NCBI GenBank assembly: GCA_021841585.1
Contig: JAKBUS010000001.1
Coordinates: 38,155-102,154, forward strand
DNA from: Pseudomonadota bacterium
Lineage (GTDB): Bacteria; Pseudomonadota; Gammaproteobacteria; Acidiferrobacterales; Acidiferrobacteraceae
Direction: 5' to 3'
DNA length: 64,000 nucleotides
Shown here: one piece after another, positions 8,698-17,156 of the stretch
Numbering within the stretch: position 1 is the first letter of the stretch
Layout of the letters: the number at the start of each line of letters is the position of its first letter
Notes under the pieces: generated by a model
Database searches by the model: none
What the model was told of the DNA's origin: nothing
Seen by the model: only the letters and a program-made list of their open reading frames with translations
Program-made: the position numbers and the translations under genes

Positions 8698-9663
8698 ATG
8701 TCGGTCTTCACGCGCATAGAAGAAACGGAGCTCGCGGCGTTCCTGGCGGGCTATCCGGTAGGGACCCTCCGATCCTTTGCGGGGATCGAGAGCGGCATCG
8801 AGAACACCAACTATTTCGTCTCTACGACGGGTGGCGAGTACGTGCTCACGCTATTTGAGCGCGTGGACCCCGCCGACCTGCCGTTCTTTCTCAACCTGAC
8901 GGCGTTTTTGGCCGAGCACGCGGTGCCCTGCGCCCACCCGGTGCGCGGCGCGGACGGCCAGTACGTGGGCATGCTGCACGGCAAGAGCGCGGCGCTCGTC
9001 ATGCGGCTCTACGGCCGATCGGTCACGGCCCCCTCGATGGCGCAGTGTTCCGCCATAGGCGAGGCCCTGGCGCGGCTGCACATAGCGGGCGCGGCATTTA
9101 CCTTTGGCGGGGAACGCCCCAATCCGCGGGGCCCCCGCTGGTGGCGGGCGGCGGCCGAACGACTGGCGGGCCACCTGGGCCCGGAAGACGCCGACATCCT
9201 CACCGAGGAGCTCCGTTTCCAAGCCCTCTACCGCTTCACGGATCTGCCACGCGGCATCATCCATGCCGACCTTTTTCGGGACAACGCGCTGTTCGATGGC
9301 GATCGCCTCACCGGCGTCATCGATTTTTACTACGCGTGCACCGATACCTGGCTTTATGACCTGGCCATCGCCGTGAACGACTGGGCCAGCGAGGACTGCG
9401 GGCGGCTCGATTTTCGGCGGGCCGGGGCGCTGGTCAACGCCTACCAGGGGGTTCGTCCGTTGACCAGCATCGAGCGTGGGGCATGGCCGGTGCTGCTACG
9501 TGCCGCGGCCCTGCGCTTTTGGCTCTCACGCCTGACCGATCTTCACTTCCCAAGGGCCGGCGAGCTGACGCACACTAAGGACCCGCTCGTCTTTCGGCGG
9601 GTACTGACGGCACGCCGGCGGGAGACACCGCGCCTGCGCGGCCTGTGGCGCGCAAAAGGCTAG
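8698..9663 (+). CDS. thrB: Homoserine kinase (aminoglycoside-phosphotransferase fold)
   Basis: 321-aa kinase phosphorylating homoserine in threonine synthesis. It belongs to the APH/choline-kinase-fold form of ThrB, not the GHMP form. Visible marks are the N-terminal SFAGIESGIENTNYFV, the catalytic loop GIIHADLFRDNALF (near residue 187) and the metal-binding Asp in GVIDFYYACTDTWLYDLAIA. Size fits the family (about 315-320 aa). It follows the LOG gene by 18 bp and is probably co-transcribed with it. No thrA or thrC is in the window. Confidence 0.92.
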   Translation: MSVFTRIEETELAAFLAGYPVGTLRSFAGIESGIENTNYFVSTTGGEYVLTLFERVDPADLPFFLNLTAFLAEHAVPCAHPVRGADGQYVGMLHGKSAALVMRLYGRSVTAPSMAQCSAIGEALARLHIAGAAFTFGGERPNPRGPRWWRAAAERLAGHLGPEDADILTEELRFQALYRFTDLPRGIIHADLFRDNALFDGDRLTGVIDFYYACTDTWLYDLAIAVNDWASEDCGRLDFRRAGALVNAYQGVRPLTSIERGAWPVLLRAAALRFWLSRLTDLHFPRAGELTHTKDPLVFRRVLTARRRETPRLRGLWRAKG

Positions 9664-9700
9664 CGGCGCGCACGCGATCTTCTTGGAAAAGGGGTTTGCC

Positions 9701-10423
9701 ATGGACAAGGATCTGTCGCGGGCAGGGCCGTGGATCACGGGCGCCTATGCCCTCACGGCCGCGGATCTCGGGTTATGGGTAGGCACGACCGCCGCCTACC
9801 TCTTGGTCGCCGCGGTGGTCTCGGACCTGCCGCTCGCGGGCGAGGTGCTGCTGGTGCTGTTCACTCCGGCCATCGTGGCGGGCATCCTGCGCGAGGCCGC
9901 GCGCCCGGGTGCGGTCGGCCATTACGGGCGCCGCGCCCGCAACGTCTTCGTGGGGATCCTGCGCGATCCGGGGCTTGCGCTACCGGTCATGAGCGTCGCC
10001 ACGATCTTGTTGGGGGCGTGGGTCTTCTTGACGGTGCTGGCGATGATCCTGGGCGTGGACGGGGCCTCTCTCGGGGCGATGTTCGCGCATCGCGACCTAC
10101 TCGCCCGCATCTTTACCGGGCTACTGCTAGCCTTCTTCTGGGGCCTGCGGGTGGCGCTCATCATGACCGCGCTCTACGTGCTCGCGGCCACCGTGCTGGG
10201 CGGCGCGCGCCCCGTGGACGCCCTTGAGCAGACACTTGCGCTATGGCGTCAGCAACCGCTTACCATAGCGAGCCTCGGGGTGGTATTCGTGGCGCCGCTC
10301 ACGGTCGCCTCCTATCTCGGGCCATGGATCTATGGCCTCGTGGCGCTCGTCACCTTCATACCGCTCACGCTCGCGGTCTACCTGAGCTACGAGTCGCTTA
10401 GCGCCAGGGATCCCGGCTCATAG
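9701..10423 (+). CDS. BPSS1780-like integral membrane protein
   Basis: A 240-aa protein with about five or six membrane segments and short loops. The spacing (a pair of helices near residues 20-65, a basic loop REAARPGAVGHYGRRARN, then paired helices near 90-160 and 180-235) resembles the BPSS1780 family of uncharacterised inner-membrane proteins. A TTG at 9683 keeps the frame open, but the ATG at 9701 has a GGAAAAGGGG ribosome-binding site. It converges on the GGDEF-like gene with a 6-bp overlap of coding ends. Function unknown. Confidence 0.6.
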   Translation: MDKDLSRAGPWITGAYALTAADLGLWVGTTAAYLLVAAVVSDLPLAGEVLLVLFTPAIVAGILREAARPGAVGHYGRRARNVFVGILRDPGLALPVMSVATILLGAWVFLTVLAMILGVDGASLGAMFAHRDLLARIFTGLLLAFFWGLRVALIMTALYVLAATVLGGARPVDALEQTLALWRQQPLTIASLGVVFVAPLTVASYLGPWIYGLVALVTFIPLTLAVYLSYESLSARDPGS

Positions 10424-11179
10424 GGCACCCTTTGCGCGTGGCGACGATGCGAAGGCATGCACCTGGTCGCCGCCGGCCTTTTGCGCCGCGCGCAAGGCCT
10501 CGTGGGCGTTCGCCAAAAACCGCTCCAGGTCCTGGCCGCGCCCGAACTCGGCGACGCCGCCGCTCATGGTGACCGCCGCCCTCTCGCCCTTGATGGTCAA
10601 CGTGATGGCGGTCACGGCCACGCGCAGACGCTCGGCGACGAGCAGGGCCTGCGGGGTGCGGGTCTGCGGCAAGACCACGAGAAATTCCCAGTCCTGATAG
10701 CGGCCCAGACGATCGGGTAGCCGCAGGGCCTCGCCCAGCGCCGCCGACACCGCCTCGAGTACCGGCGCCTCGGCCTCGGGCCCCAGGTGCTCCACGAGCG
10801 CCTGCGCGCCGTCGATGCCGAGACTTACGAGCGCAAGGGGCGTGCCGTAACGCTGGGATTGGGCCATGGCCTCGATGAGGCTCGAGGTGATGCCGCGCCG
10901 GTTCAGCGTGCGCGTAAGATCGTCGACGAAGCCCGTCGGCGTCGCCAGCGAGTCCGAGGCCGTCGGGCGCTTGACGGTCATGATGCGCGCGGCGAGCGCA
11001 TAGATGGCAACCGCGAGCCCCGCGGCCTGCAGCAGGGCAAACGCCGGCCACCAGGCCGGCCAGGCGAGACTGAGGGTGATGGCGGCGATGCCTGTCGCCA
11101 GCGCCAGCGCGCCGATGACGGCCACGAACGGCTTGCGCCGCAGCCCGCCTTGCTTGGTCAGGAACAAAAACGGTTTCAC
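10418..11179 (-). CDS. Membrane-anchored protein with degenerate GGDEF domain
   Basis: 253 aa from the GTG at 11179; an in-frame ATG at 11287, inside the end of uvrD, would add 36 residues. Two membrane helices (near residues 18-38 and 43-64) precede a diguanylate-cyclase fold that starts with DDLTRTLNRRG. The active-site signature is RYQDWEF where active enzymes have RYGGDEF or RYGGEEF, so both glycines and the metal and base acid are lost. The upstream Asp survives in SLGIDG. No EAL domain or RxxD inhibitory site is evident. I infer a c-di-GMP- or GTP-sensing or purely structural role rather than synthesis. It sits directly downstream of uvrD on the same strand. Confidence 0.75.
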   Translation of the reverse strand: MKPFLFLTKQGGLRRKPFVAVIGALALATGIAAITLSLAWPAWWPAFALLQAAGLAVAIYALAARIMTVKRPTASDSLATPTGFVDDLTRTLNRRGITSSLIEAMAQSQRYGTPLALVSLGIDGAQALVEHLGPEAEAPVLEAVSAALGEALRLPDRLGRYQDWEFLVVLPQTRTPQALLVAERLRVAVTAITLTIKGERAAVTMSGGVAEFGRGQDLERFLANAHEALRAAQKAGGDQVHAFASSPRAKGAL

Positions 11180-11247
11180 GATCCATCCCGAGATCGAGGG
11201 TGTGTCAGGAACTATAGGCGTCCGCTGGGCCGCTTTCCAATCCGCCC

Positions 11248-13377
11248 CTAAAGATTCTTCAGGCCGGCATAGGCCAGGACCAGCCACTTCACGCCGCAGG
11301 CCGCGAACTGCACCTGCACGCGCGCCTGCGCGCCGTGGCCCTCGCTGTCGATGACGACCCCCTCGCCGAAGATCGCGTGCGCCACGCGCCCCCCGATCGA
11401 CGGGCCACCCGTGGCGGCCGACGGCGCCGGGGACGACGCGGCAGCCGCCATCCGCGGGCGGACATGATCGAGGAGGTGATCGGGGATCTCGGTCAGGAAT
11501 CGCGAGGGTGGTGAATAGCGGTCCTCGCCATGCAGGCGCCGGGTCTCGGCATAGCTCAGGGTGAGCTCGCGCATGGCGCGCGTGATGCCAACGTAACAGA
11601 GCCTGCGCTCCTCTTCAAGGCGCGTCTCGTCGTAAAGAGAGCGCTCATGCGGGAATAGCCCCTCCTCGAGGCCGGTCAAGAACACCACCGGGAACTCGAG
11701 GCCCTTGGCGGCATGCAGGGTCATGAGCTGGACCGAGTCCTGGCCCTCCCCGGCCTGCCCCTCCCCGGCCTCGAGCGCGGCATGCGCCAGAAACTCCAGG
11801 ACCGGCTGCCCTTCATGCTCCTCGGCCATGAAAAACCGCGCGGCCGACACCAGCTCCTCCAGGTTCTCGCCGCGCGCCTCGCCGCGCTCACGGCCCTCCT
11901 CGCGATAGAAGTCGAGGAGGCCGGTCTCCTTTAGGATGATTTCGATCAAGGTGTCGAGGGGCGTGCTCGCGGCATCCGCCGCCAAGCGCTCGATCAGCCC
12001 CACGAACCCGCGCACCGCCGTGGCCGCGCGCCCACTCAGGCCGCCGGCCGCCACGAGCGCGACCGCCGCCGCCCATAAGGAGACCCCCTCCCCCCGCGCC
12101 TTGGCGCGCAGGCCCTCGACGGTACGCGCCCCGATGCCGCGTGTCGGCACGTTGACGACGCGCTCGAAGGCCGTGTCATCATCGCGATTCAAGGCCAATC
12201 TCAGGTAGGCCAGGGCATCCTTGACCTCAGCGCGGTCGAAGAACCGCAGGCCCCCATAGACGCGATAGGGTATGCCGGCGCGCACGAGCAGCTCCTCGAA
12301 CAGGCGCGACTGGGCGTTGGAGCGATAGAGGATGGCGACATCGCGCGGACGGCCATCCTCGGAGAGCAGCCTGCGGATGCGCTCGATGACAAATTGCGCC
12401 TCATCCACCCCGCTGTAGGCGGCATAGACCGCCACCGGGCGACCCTCGCGCCCGGCGGTCCATAGGGTCTTGCCGAGGCGCTTGGCGTTGTGTGCGATCA
12501 CGGCATTGGCGGCCTCGAGGATGCGTCCGGTGGAACGATAGTTCTGTTCGAGGCGGATGGTGCGCGTACCCGGATGATCGCGTTCGAAGCGCAGGATGTT
12601 CTCGACCTCGGCGCCGCGCCACCCGTAAATGGACTGGTCGTCGTCGCCGACCACGAACAGGTGGCCGCCGGCGCCGAACAACCGCAGCCACTCGTACTGG
12701 ACGACGTTGGTGTCCTGGAATTCGTCGACCAGCGTGTGACGAAAGCGCCGCTGGTAATGCTCGCGCACCGCCGGGTGGTCGCGCATCACCTCGAGCGTGG
12801 CGAGCAGGAGCTCCGCGAAATCGACGAGGCCCTGCGCCCGGCACAAGGTTTCGTAGGCCTGGTAGACCTGGAGCAGCGCGCGCTGCGTCGGATCGGCGCT
12901 CGCCGCCACCCCGCGCGCCCGCCGCCCGGCCTCCTTGTGGCCGTTGATGAACGCCTGGACCATGCGCGGCGGGTAGCGCGCCTCGTCGAGCGCCTGGGCG
13001 CGCATGAGGCGCTTTACCAGGCGCTGCTGGTCGTCGCTATCGATGATCTGAAAGGCCTCGGGCAGCGAGGCCTCCCGCCAGTGGGCGCGCAGGAAGCGGT
13101 GCGAGAGGCCATGAAAAGTGCCGATCCAAAGGCCCGACACGCTCTGCCGCAAGAGCCCCTCCACGCGCCGGCGCATCTCTGTTGCGGCCTTGTTGGTAAA
13201 GGTCACGGCGAGAAACGAAAATGGCGAGGCCCCGCGGTCCACGAGCCAAGCGATCCGCTGGGTGAGCACGCGCGTCTTGCCGCTGCCCGCGCCCGCCAGG
13301 ATGCGCATGGGGCCGGGGACGGCGGTGACCGCCTCGCGCTGGGCCTCGTTTAGGCCATCGACGAACGAAGATTCCAT
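11248..13377 (-). CDS. uvrD: DNA helicase II, UvrD/PcrA type
   Basis: 709-aa superfamily 1A 3'-5' helicase of nucleotide excision and mismatch repair. Motifs in order: Q motif LNEAQREAV, Walker A AGAGSGKTRVL, motif Ia FTNKAATEMRRRV, Walker B VDEFQDTN, motif III GDDDQSIYGWRGA, motif IV EQNYRST, motif V LMTLHAAKGLEFPVVFLTGLEEG and motif VI RLCYVGITRAM. The C-terminal 60 residues (GGRVAHAIFGEGVVIDSEG, ending VLAYAGLKNL) match the Tudor-like UvrD/PcrA tail. Length is close to the 720 aa of E. coli UvrD. Confidence 0.95.
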   Translation of the reverse strand: MESSFVDGLNEAQREAVTAVPGPMRILAGAGSGKTRVLTQRIAWLVDRGASPFSFLAVTFTNKAATEMRRRVEGLLRQSVSGLWIGTFHGLSHRFLRAHWREASLPEAFQIIDSDDQQRLVKRLMRAQALDEARYPPRMVQAFINGHKEAGRRARGVAASADPTQRALLQVYQAYETLCRAQGLVDFAELLLATLEVMRDHPAVREHYQRRFRHTLVDEFQDTNVVQYEWLRLFGAGGHLFVVGDDDQSIYGWRGAEVENILRFERDHPGTRTIRLEQNYRSTGRILEAANAVIAHNAKRLGKTLWTAGREGRPVAVYAAYSGVDEAQFVIERIRRLLSEDGRPRDVAILYRSNAQSRLFEELLVRAGIPYRVYGGLRFFDRAEVKDALAYLRLALNRDDDTAFERVVNVPTRGIGARTVEGLRAKARGEGVSLWAAAVALVAAGGLSGRAATAVRGFVGLIERLAADAASTPLDTLIEIILKETGLLDFYREEGRERGEARGENLEELVSAARFFMAEEHEGQPVLEFLAHAALEAGEGQAGEGQDSVQLMTLHAAKGLEFPVVFLTGLEEGLFPHERSLYDETRLEEERRLCYVGITRAMRELTLSYAETRRLHGEDRYSPPSRFLTEIPDHLLDHVRPRMAAAASSPAPSAATGGPSIGGRVAHAIFGEGVVIDSEGHGAQARVQVQFAACGVKWLVLAYAGLKNL

Positions 13378-13500
13378 GGCGCGAGTTTAACCCGTGGGCC
13401 GGGCGCGGGAAACCGCAATGGCCGCGATCTTAGGCGTTGCGCATTGCAATGACCGCGCAAGTGGTGTCAACTAACAAGGTTACTAATTTTTGGACCCTTC

Positions 13501-13887
13501 ATGGACGAAATCCGCGATTTCGATCTCCATGCCGCCTGGATCCGCCGGGCGCAAACCGACCTTCATGCCTTTCTGGAGGCCCTCGCCGCGCGCCTCGAGG
13601 GCGCGCTCCCGGGACGCGTGCAGGTGGAACACAAGCGCGACGGGCTGTTGAGCGCGACCCGCCACATAACCACCATCACCATCCAGGTCGACGGTAGTCG
13701 CTACCTCCTGGATGCCCGCAACCACGATATTCGCGCAAGCCGTCAGCACGAGGTGCGCGGCGTGGTGCTGAAGACCGAGTCCCTTCCGCTCGACCGCTGG
13801 CTGCAAGACCTGGAAGACGAGCTGCGGCGGCTGTCGGGGAGCCTGGAGGGCGCGCGGGGGATCCTGCAAGACTTTTTGACGTCATAG
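13501..13887 (+). CDS. Conserved small protein, first gene of the YbjQ/PspA cluster
   Basis: A 128-aa soluble, charged protein of unknown function, with no signal or membrane segment. Residues 1-45 are helical (HAAWIRRAQTDLHAFLEALAARLEG cut by charged turns), residues 45-90 look beta-rich (TTITIQVDGSRYLLD), and the C-terminus is an amphipathic helix that could pair as a coiled coil (residues about 97-125). The next gene starts 9 bp downstream, so it is very probably part of the same operon as the YbjQ and PspA genes. Confidence 0.7.
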   Translation: MDEIRDFDLHAAWIRRAQTDLHAFLEALAARLEGALPGRVQVEHKRDGLLSATRHITTITIQVDGSRYLLDARNHDIRASRQHEVRGVVLKTESLPLDRWLQDLEDELRRLSGSLEGARGILQDFLTS

Positions 13888-13895
13888 GAGGCATT

Positions 13896-14795
13896 ATGGC
13901 CCGCTTCGGTGCACCCGGCGGTAACGCCCAAGACGACGCGGGCTCGCTCGCCCGGCAGACGGCGTGGAACGAGGCGCTGACGCGCGGCACGGTGCCGGCC
14001 TTCGTGAAGGAGCGGCTCGCCGAGACCATGACCGGCAAGCGGCCATGGGTCAGCACCGCCTCACCCGCGGGTCTATTGGCGCAACGCTCCCACGGCATCC
14101 GCCCGCTCGGGCTCGTCTCCGGCAACTGCTGGTTCCAGTTCGGCTACTCATGGACACGCGGCCACTACGAGGGCTGGCACACGGCGCTCGACCGCCTGCG
14201 CGTGGAGGCCGGGCTCATGGGCGCCAACGCGGTGGTCGATGTGACCCTGCGCGTGCGACACATGCCGGGCACCGAGAATGAAGGCCACATGGACTATGGT
14301 GTCATGGGCACGGCCGTGCGCCTGGATGCGCTGCGCGAGTCGACCAATCCGGCGCTCGCCACGGTCTCCGCCCTGGAGTTCGCGCGCCTGCTCGAATCCG
14401 GCATCGTGCCCGTGGGACTTGCCATCGGCGCGCATTATGACTGGTTCGTGGCGAACGGCTATCAGACAGCGAACGTGGCGTCTTTCTGGAACCAGGAGAT
14501 CGCCCCGCTCTCGAGCTTTCTGACGCGCGTGCGCCGCCAGGCCCTGCAGGAGCTGCGCGATGACGGCGTGCGGCTGGGCTCGGGCGTGCTTGCCCACACC
14601 CAGCATACCGAGCTCTACCGCGTGGAGCCCGACGAGAGCAATCCCTATCCGCGCTTCCTCGCGCGCTATATCGCGCTTGGCACCGCCATCCTCCACGACA
14701 GCCGCTCGCTACGCCCATTCGGCGTGCGCCCGGTAATGAGCGTGCGCAACCCGCGGCTGCTGGCCGCCACTGACACCGTAAGGGAGGTCCTGTAA
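13896..14795 (+). CDS. Double YbjQ/UPF0145 (heavy-metal-binding-like) domain protein
   Basis: 299 aa, cytosolic. It contains two copies of the YbjQ/DUF74-like fold: residues about 65-150 (GIRPLGLVSGNCWFQFGYSW, then LDRLRVEAGLMGANAVVDVTL and YGVMGTAV) and residues about 165-275 (GIVPVGLAIGAHYDWFV, then RQALQELRDDGVRLGSGVLA and YIALGTAI). Each copy keeps the order of a short beta motif, a helix of Arg/Glu-rich periods, a beta hairpin, and GTA(V/I). YbjQ proteins form pentamers in known structures, and 'metal binding' is only a family label. A GGAGG lies just upstream of the ATG. It is 2 bp from the next gene, which is a paralogue. Confidence 0.75.
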   Translation: MARFGAPGGNAQDDAGSLARQTAWNEALTRGTVPAFVKERLAETMTGKRPWVSTASPAGLLAQRSHGIRPLGLVSGNCWFQFGYSWTRGHYEGWHTALDRLRVEAGLMGANAVVDVTLRVRHMPGTENEGHMDYGVMGTAVRLDALRESTNPALATVSALEFARLLESGIVPVGLAIGAHYDWFVANGYQTANVASFWNQEIAPLSSFLTRVRRQALQELRDDGVRLGSGVLAHTQHTELYRVEPDESNPYPRFLARYIALGTAILHDSRSLRPFGVRPVMSVRNPRLLAATDTVREVL

Positions 14796-14797
14796 CA

Positions 14798-15622
14798 ATG
14801 AGCGATACAGTCCCCGATCTGCCGCAACACGCGCGCGAACGCCTGGAGGGCCTACGCGACACGAGCCGCCGGGGCGGCATCTTCACCTCCGACTTCTCGG
14901 TCAACGAATTTCTCATGGTGGGCGAGGCGGGCTTCGAGCCGCTTGGTCTGGTGGTGGGCTCGTGCATCTATCACACCGGCATCCAGTACGCCGGATGGGC
15001 CAAGAACCAGGAAATGGCTGTGCTGTCGCAGGCCATGTACGAGGCCCGCGAGCTTGCCATGACGCGCATGGAGCAGGAGGCGCAGTCCTTATCGGCGGAC
15101 GGCGTGGTCGGCGTGCGCCTCGAGGTCAAGCGCATGGACTGGGACAAGGATATTCTCGAGTTCCTCGCCATCGGCACGGCCATTGCCCACAGCAAGGGCC
15201 ACCCCGGCTTCAAGGGCCCGTCCGGCAAGCCCTTTACGTCCGACCTCTCGGGCCAGGATCTCTGGATGCTGCTGCAGTCTGGCTACCGGCCGCTCGCCCT
15301 GGTCATGGGCTCCTGCGTGTATCACGTGGCCCATCAAGGCATGTTCCAGTCGCTTGGCAATGTCGGCCGCAACGTCGAGATGCCGCTTTTCACGCAAGCC
15401 ATGTACGACGCCCGCGAACTGGCCATGGAGCGCATGCAGCAAGAGGCCAAGGAGGCCGGCGCCGAAGGCGTGGTCGCAGTCCAGCTCCACGAGGGCTCGC
15501 ACAACTGGCAGCCACACGTCATCGAATTCTTCGCCATCGGCACGGCGGTCAAGGCCATAGAAGACGCGGCCATCATCCCTGAACGACTGATCCCGCAGAT
15601 TGTCATACCAGTAAACGACTAA
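14798..15622 (+). CDS. Double YbjQ/UPF0145 domain protein, paralogue of the preceding gene
   Basis: 274 aa. Two tandem YbjQ repeats are obvious to the eye: residues about 48-129 (GFEPLGLVVGSCIYHTG, QAMYEARELAMTRMEQEA, FLAIGTAIA) and residues about 163-250 (GYRPLALVMGSCVYHVA, QAMYDARELAMERMQQEA, FFAIGTAVK). The halves are much more alike to each other than to those of the upstream gene, so the duplication inside this gene is the more recent. No membrane segment is present. GSC(I/V)YH supplies a Cys and a His per repeat that could bind metal; this is inference. Confidence 0.78.
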   Translation: MSDTVPDLPQHARERLEGLRDTSRRGGIFTSDFSVNEFLMVGEAGFEPLGLVVGSCIYHTGIQYAGWAKNQEMAVLSQAMYEARELAMTRMEQEAQSLSADGVVGVRLEVKRMDWDKDILEFLAIGTAIAHSKGHPGFKGPSGKPFTSDLSGQDLWMLLQSGYRPLALVMGSCVYHVAHQGMFQSLGNVGRNVEMPLFTQAMYDARELAMERMQQEAKEAGAEGVVAVQLHEGSHNWQPHVIEFFAIGTAVKAIEDAAIIPERLIPQIVIPVND

Positions 15623-15637
15623 GGTAGGGAGGTTCCC

Positions 15638-16333
15638 ATGAGTCTTTTCAAGCGCGCGGCCGAGGTCATAGAGGCCAAGTTCAGCAAGATCATCAATGCC
15701 GCCGAGGACCCGAACGACACCCTCGACCTCTCCTACGAAAAGATGCTTGCCGGCCTCCAGGAGACGCGCCGCCACCTCGCCGATGTCGTGACCGAACAGA
15801 AGGTCCTGGAGCAACAGATGGCGGGGGCGCAGGCCGAGATCGCGCGCCACGACGGCGATGCGAGGCTTGCCCTGCAATCGAACCGTGAGGACTTGGCGCG
15901 CGCCGCGCTGACCCAGAAGCAGGCGGCGACCGCGAAGCTTGCGTCGCTCACCGAGGCCCACGACGCCATCGTCGCGCAGGTCCAAAAGCTCGTCGAATAC
16001 GAACACAAGTTCCAGGACAAGATCGATGCCTTCCGCACCCAGAAGGAGGTCCTGAAGAGCCAATACGGCAGCGCCCAGGCCCAGGTCAAGGTCAACGAAT
16101 CGCTGTCGGGTCTGAGCGAGAAACTGGGCGGCGTGGGCGAGAGCGTACGCCGCGCGAAAGACAAGACCGAGCAGATGCAGGCGCGCGCCCAGGCGGTCGA
16201 CACGCTCGCCGAGACCGGCGTCCTGGATGACGGCGATGACCGCTCGCAGTCCGAGCGCGAGCTCGACAAGCTGCGCTCGGGGGGCGCCGTGGACGCGGAA
16301 CTCGAGCGCCTCAAGGGCGAGATGAAGAAATAG
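15638..16333 (+). CDS. PspA/IM30 family membrane-remodelling protein
   Basis: 231-aa ESCRT-III-like helical protein. It starts with the amphipathic helix of the family (MSLFKRAAEVIEAKFSKIIN) followed by EDPNDTLDLSYEKMLAGLQ, matching the PspA/Vipp1 region EDP-x-x-x-L-x-x-x-x-x-x-M. Residues 30-185 are almost continuous coiled coil. The C-terminus is acidic and then Lys-rich (ELERLKGEMKK). None of pspB, pspC or pspF is nearby; instead it follows two YbjQ proteins, with GGGAGG upstream of the ATG. It is expected to bind stressed inner membrane. The gene ends the operon, and a hairpin follows. Confidence 0.85.
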   Translation: MSLFKRAAEVIEAKFSKIINAAEDPNDTLDLSYEKMLAGLQETRRHLADVVTEQKVLEQQMAGAQAEIARHDGDARLALQSNREDLARAALTQKQAATAKLASLTEAHDAIVAQVQKLVEYEHKFQDKIDAFRTQKEVLKSQYGSAQAQVKVNESLSGLSEKLGGVGESVRRAKDKTEQMQARAQAVDTLAETGVLDDGDDRSQSERELDKLRSGGAVDAELERLKGEMKK

Positions 16334-16352
16334 CGCCCCAAAGTCCGGCAAG

Positions 16353-16392
16353 GCCTTCGCCCCGATCGCGGCGAAGGCGCCGCAAGTTTTTC
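16353..16392 (+). terminator. Probable terminator of the YbjQ/PspA operon
   Basis: A 9-bp perfect stem GCCTTCGCC / GGCGAAGGC (16353-16361 with 16370-16378, loop 8 nt) lies 20 bp beyond the PspA stop. A run of five T starts 9 bp after the stem, further than usual, so efficiency is uncertain. Confidence 0.55.
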
Positions 16393-16572
16393 CAATCCCC
16401 AAGCCACGGGATGGTCAGTTCCACCGGTCAGCGGTAACTTAGACGCCCCGCGTTGGCGCCGATGGTGCCGATTCATGGGGCGACCCACCCCATTCATGTC
16501 GGAAGAGGCCGCGCTTACCTTGTCTAGCGGCAATTGTGGGCTTTACGAATTGCCTATCGATCGGGATTTTGT

Positions 16573-16779
16573 ATGACAGCGGTCACGGTTTCGGAAACAT
16601 ATCGGGTCGTCGTTCCTCGCGGGGCACGGCTCGCGCTCGGCATCCGTCCCGGCCAGCGCCTGCGCGTTTTGGTCTATGAGGGACGCGTGGAGCTCGTCTC
16701 CGAGCGGGATATCCGCGAGGCATGCGGCCTCCTTGGGCCCCTTGATACCATGGTACCGAGGGACGGGGATCGAACGTGA
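16573..16779 (+). CDS. AbrB/SpoVT-type antitoxin
   Basis: 68-aa swapped-hairpin DNA-binding protein: MTAVTVSETYRVVVPRGARL and GIRPGQRLRVLVYEGRVEL match the AbrB/MazE beta-hairpin core. The C-terminal tail, which would wrap the toxin, is short and polar. The frame is open further upstream to 16534, but ATG at 16573 gives the family start. Its TGA overlaps the GTG of the toxin remnant (GTGA), the usual arrangement of antitoxin-toxin pairs. Confidence 0.8.
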   Translation: MTAVTVSETYRVVVPRGARLALGIRPGQRLRVLVYEGRVELVSERDIREACGLLGPLDTMVPRDGDRT

Positions 16780-16988
16780 GCGTGGTGGATGCCTGCAGCT
16801 GGCTTGATACTTTGCGGGCGGCGAGCAGGCCCAAGTTTTTCGCGCCCGCTCTAGGCGACACAGAGCGGCTGGTCGTCCCGACGATAGGCCTTCTTGAGGT
16901 CTTCAAGCGCGCAGCGCAGCGGCGCGATGTCGGTTGGGCGCTGCAGGCCATTGCGCTCATGCGGGCGCCCGTCAGCCACGGCCGGTAG
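16776..16988 (+). pseudogene. Truncated PIN-domain toxin (VapC-like)
   Basis: 70 codons that reproduce the first half of a PIN toxin: SVVDACSWLDTL with the first catalytic Asp, and VVPTIGLLEVFKRAAQRRD with the second acid. Relatives are about 125-135 aa. Here the frame ends after ALMRAPVSHGR, and I found no trace of the second half, with its D-x-x-I-x-A-T-A-R motif and late Asp, in the other two plus frames up to 17156. The protein should be inactive, leaving a functional antitoxin without its toxin. A partial duplicate or an assembly error is less likely. Confidence 0.7.
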
Positions 16989-17156
16989 TCTTTCCCCACG
17001 CCGCGTCCGCGGTTTTTTTATTTACCTTTCGGAGCAGGCATCAACGCTTGGGGCGGCCATAATCCGCACCGCCTCGACGCCGTCGCATCTGACACATACG
17101 GAAAAGTTGCCAGCTTTATTATCATGTCACAGGAAAGCTTCCATTTAGGCTTTCAC

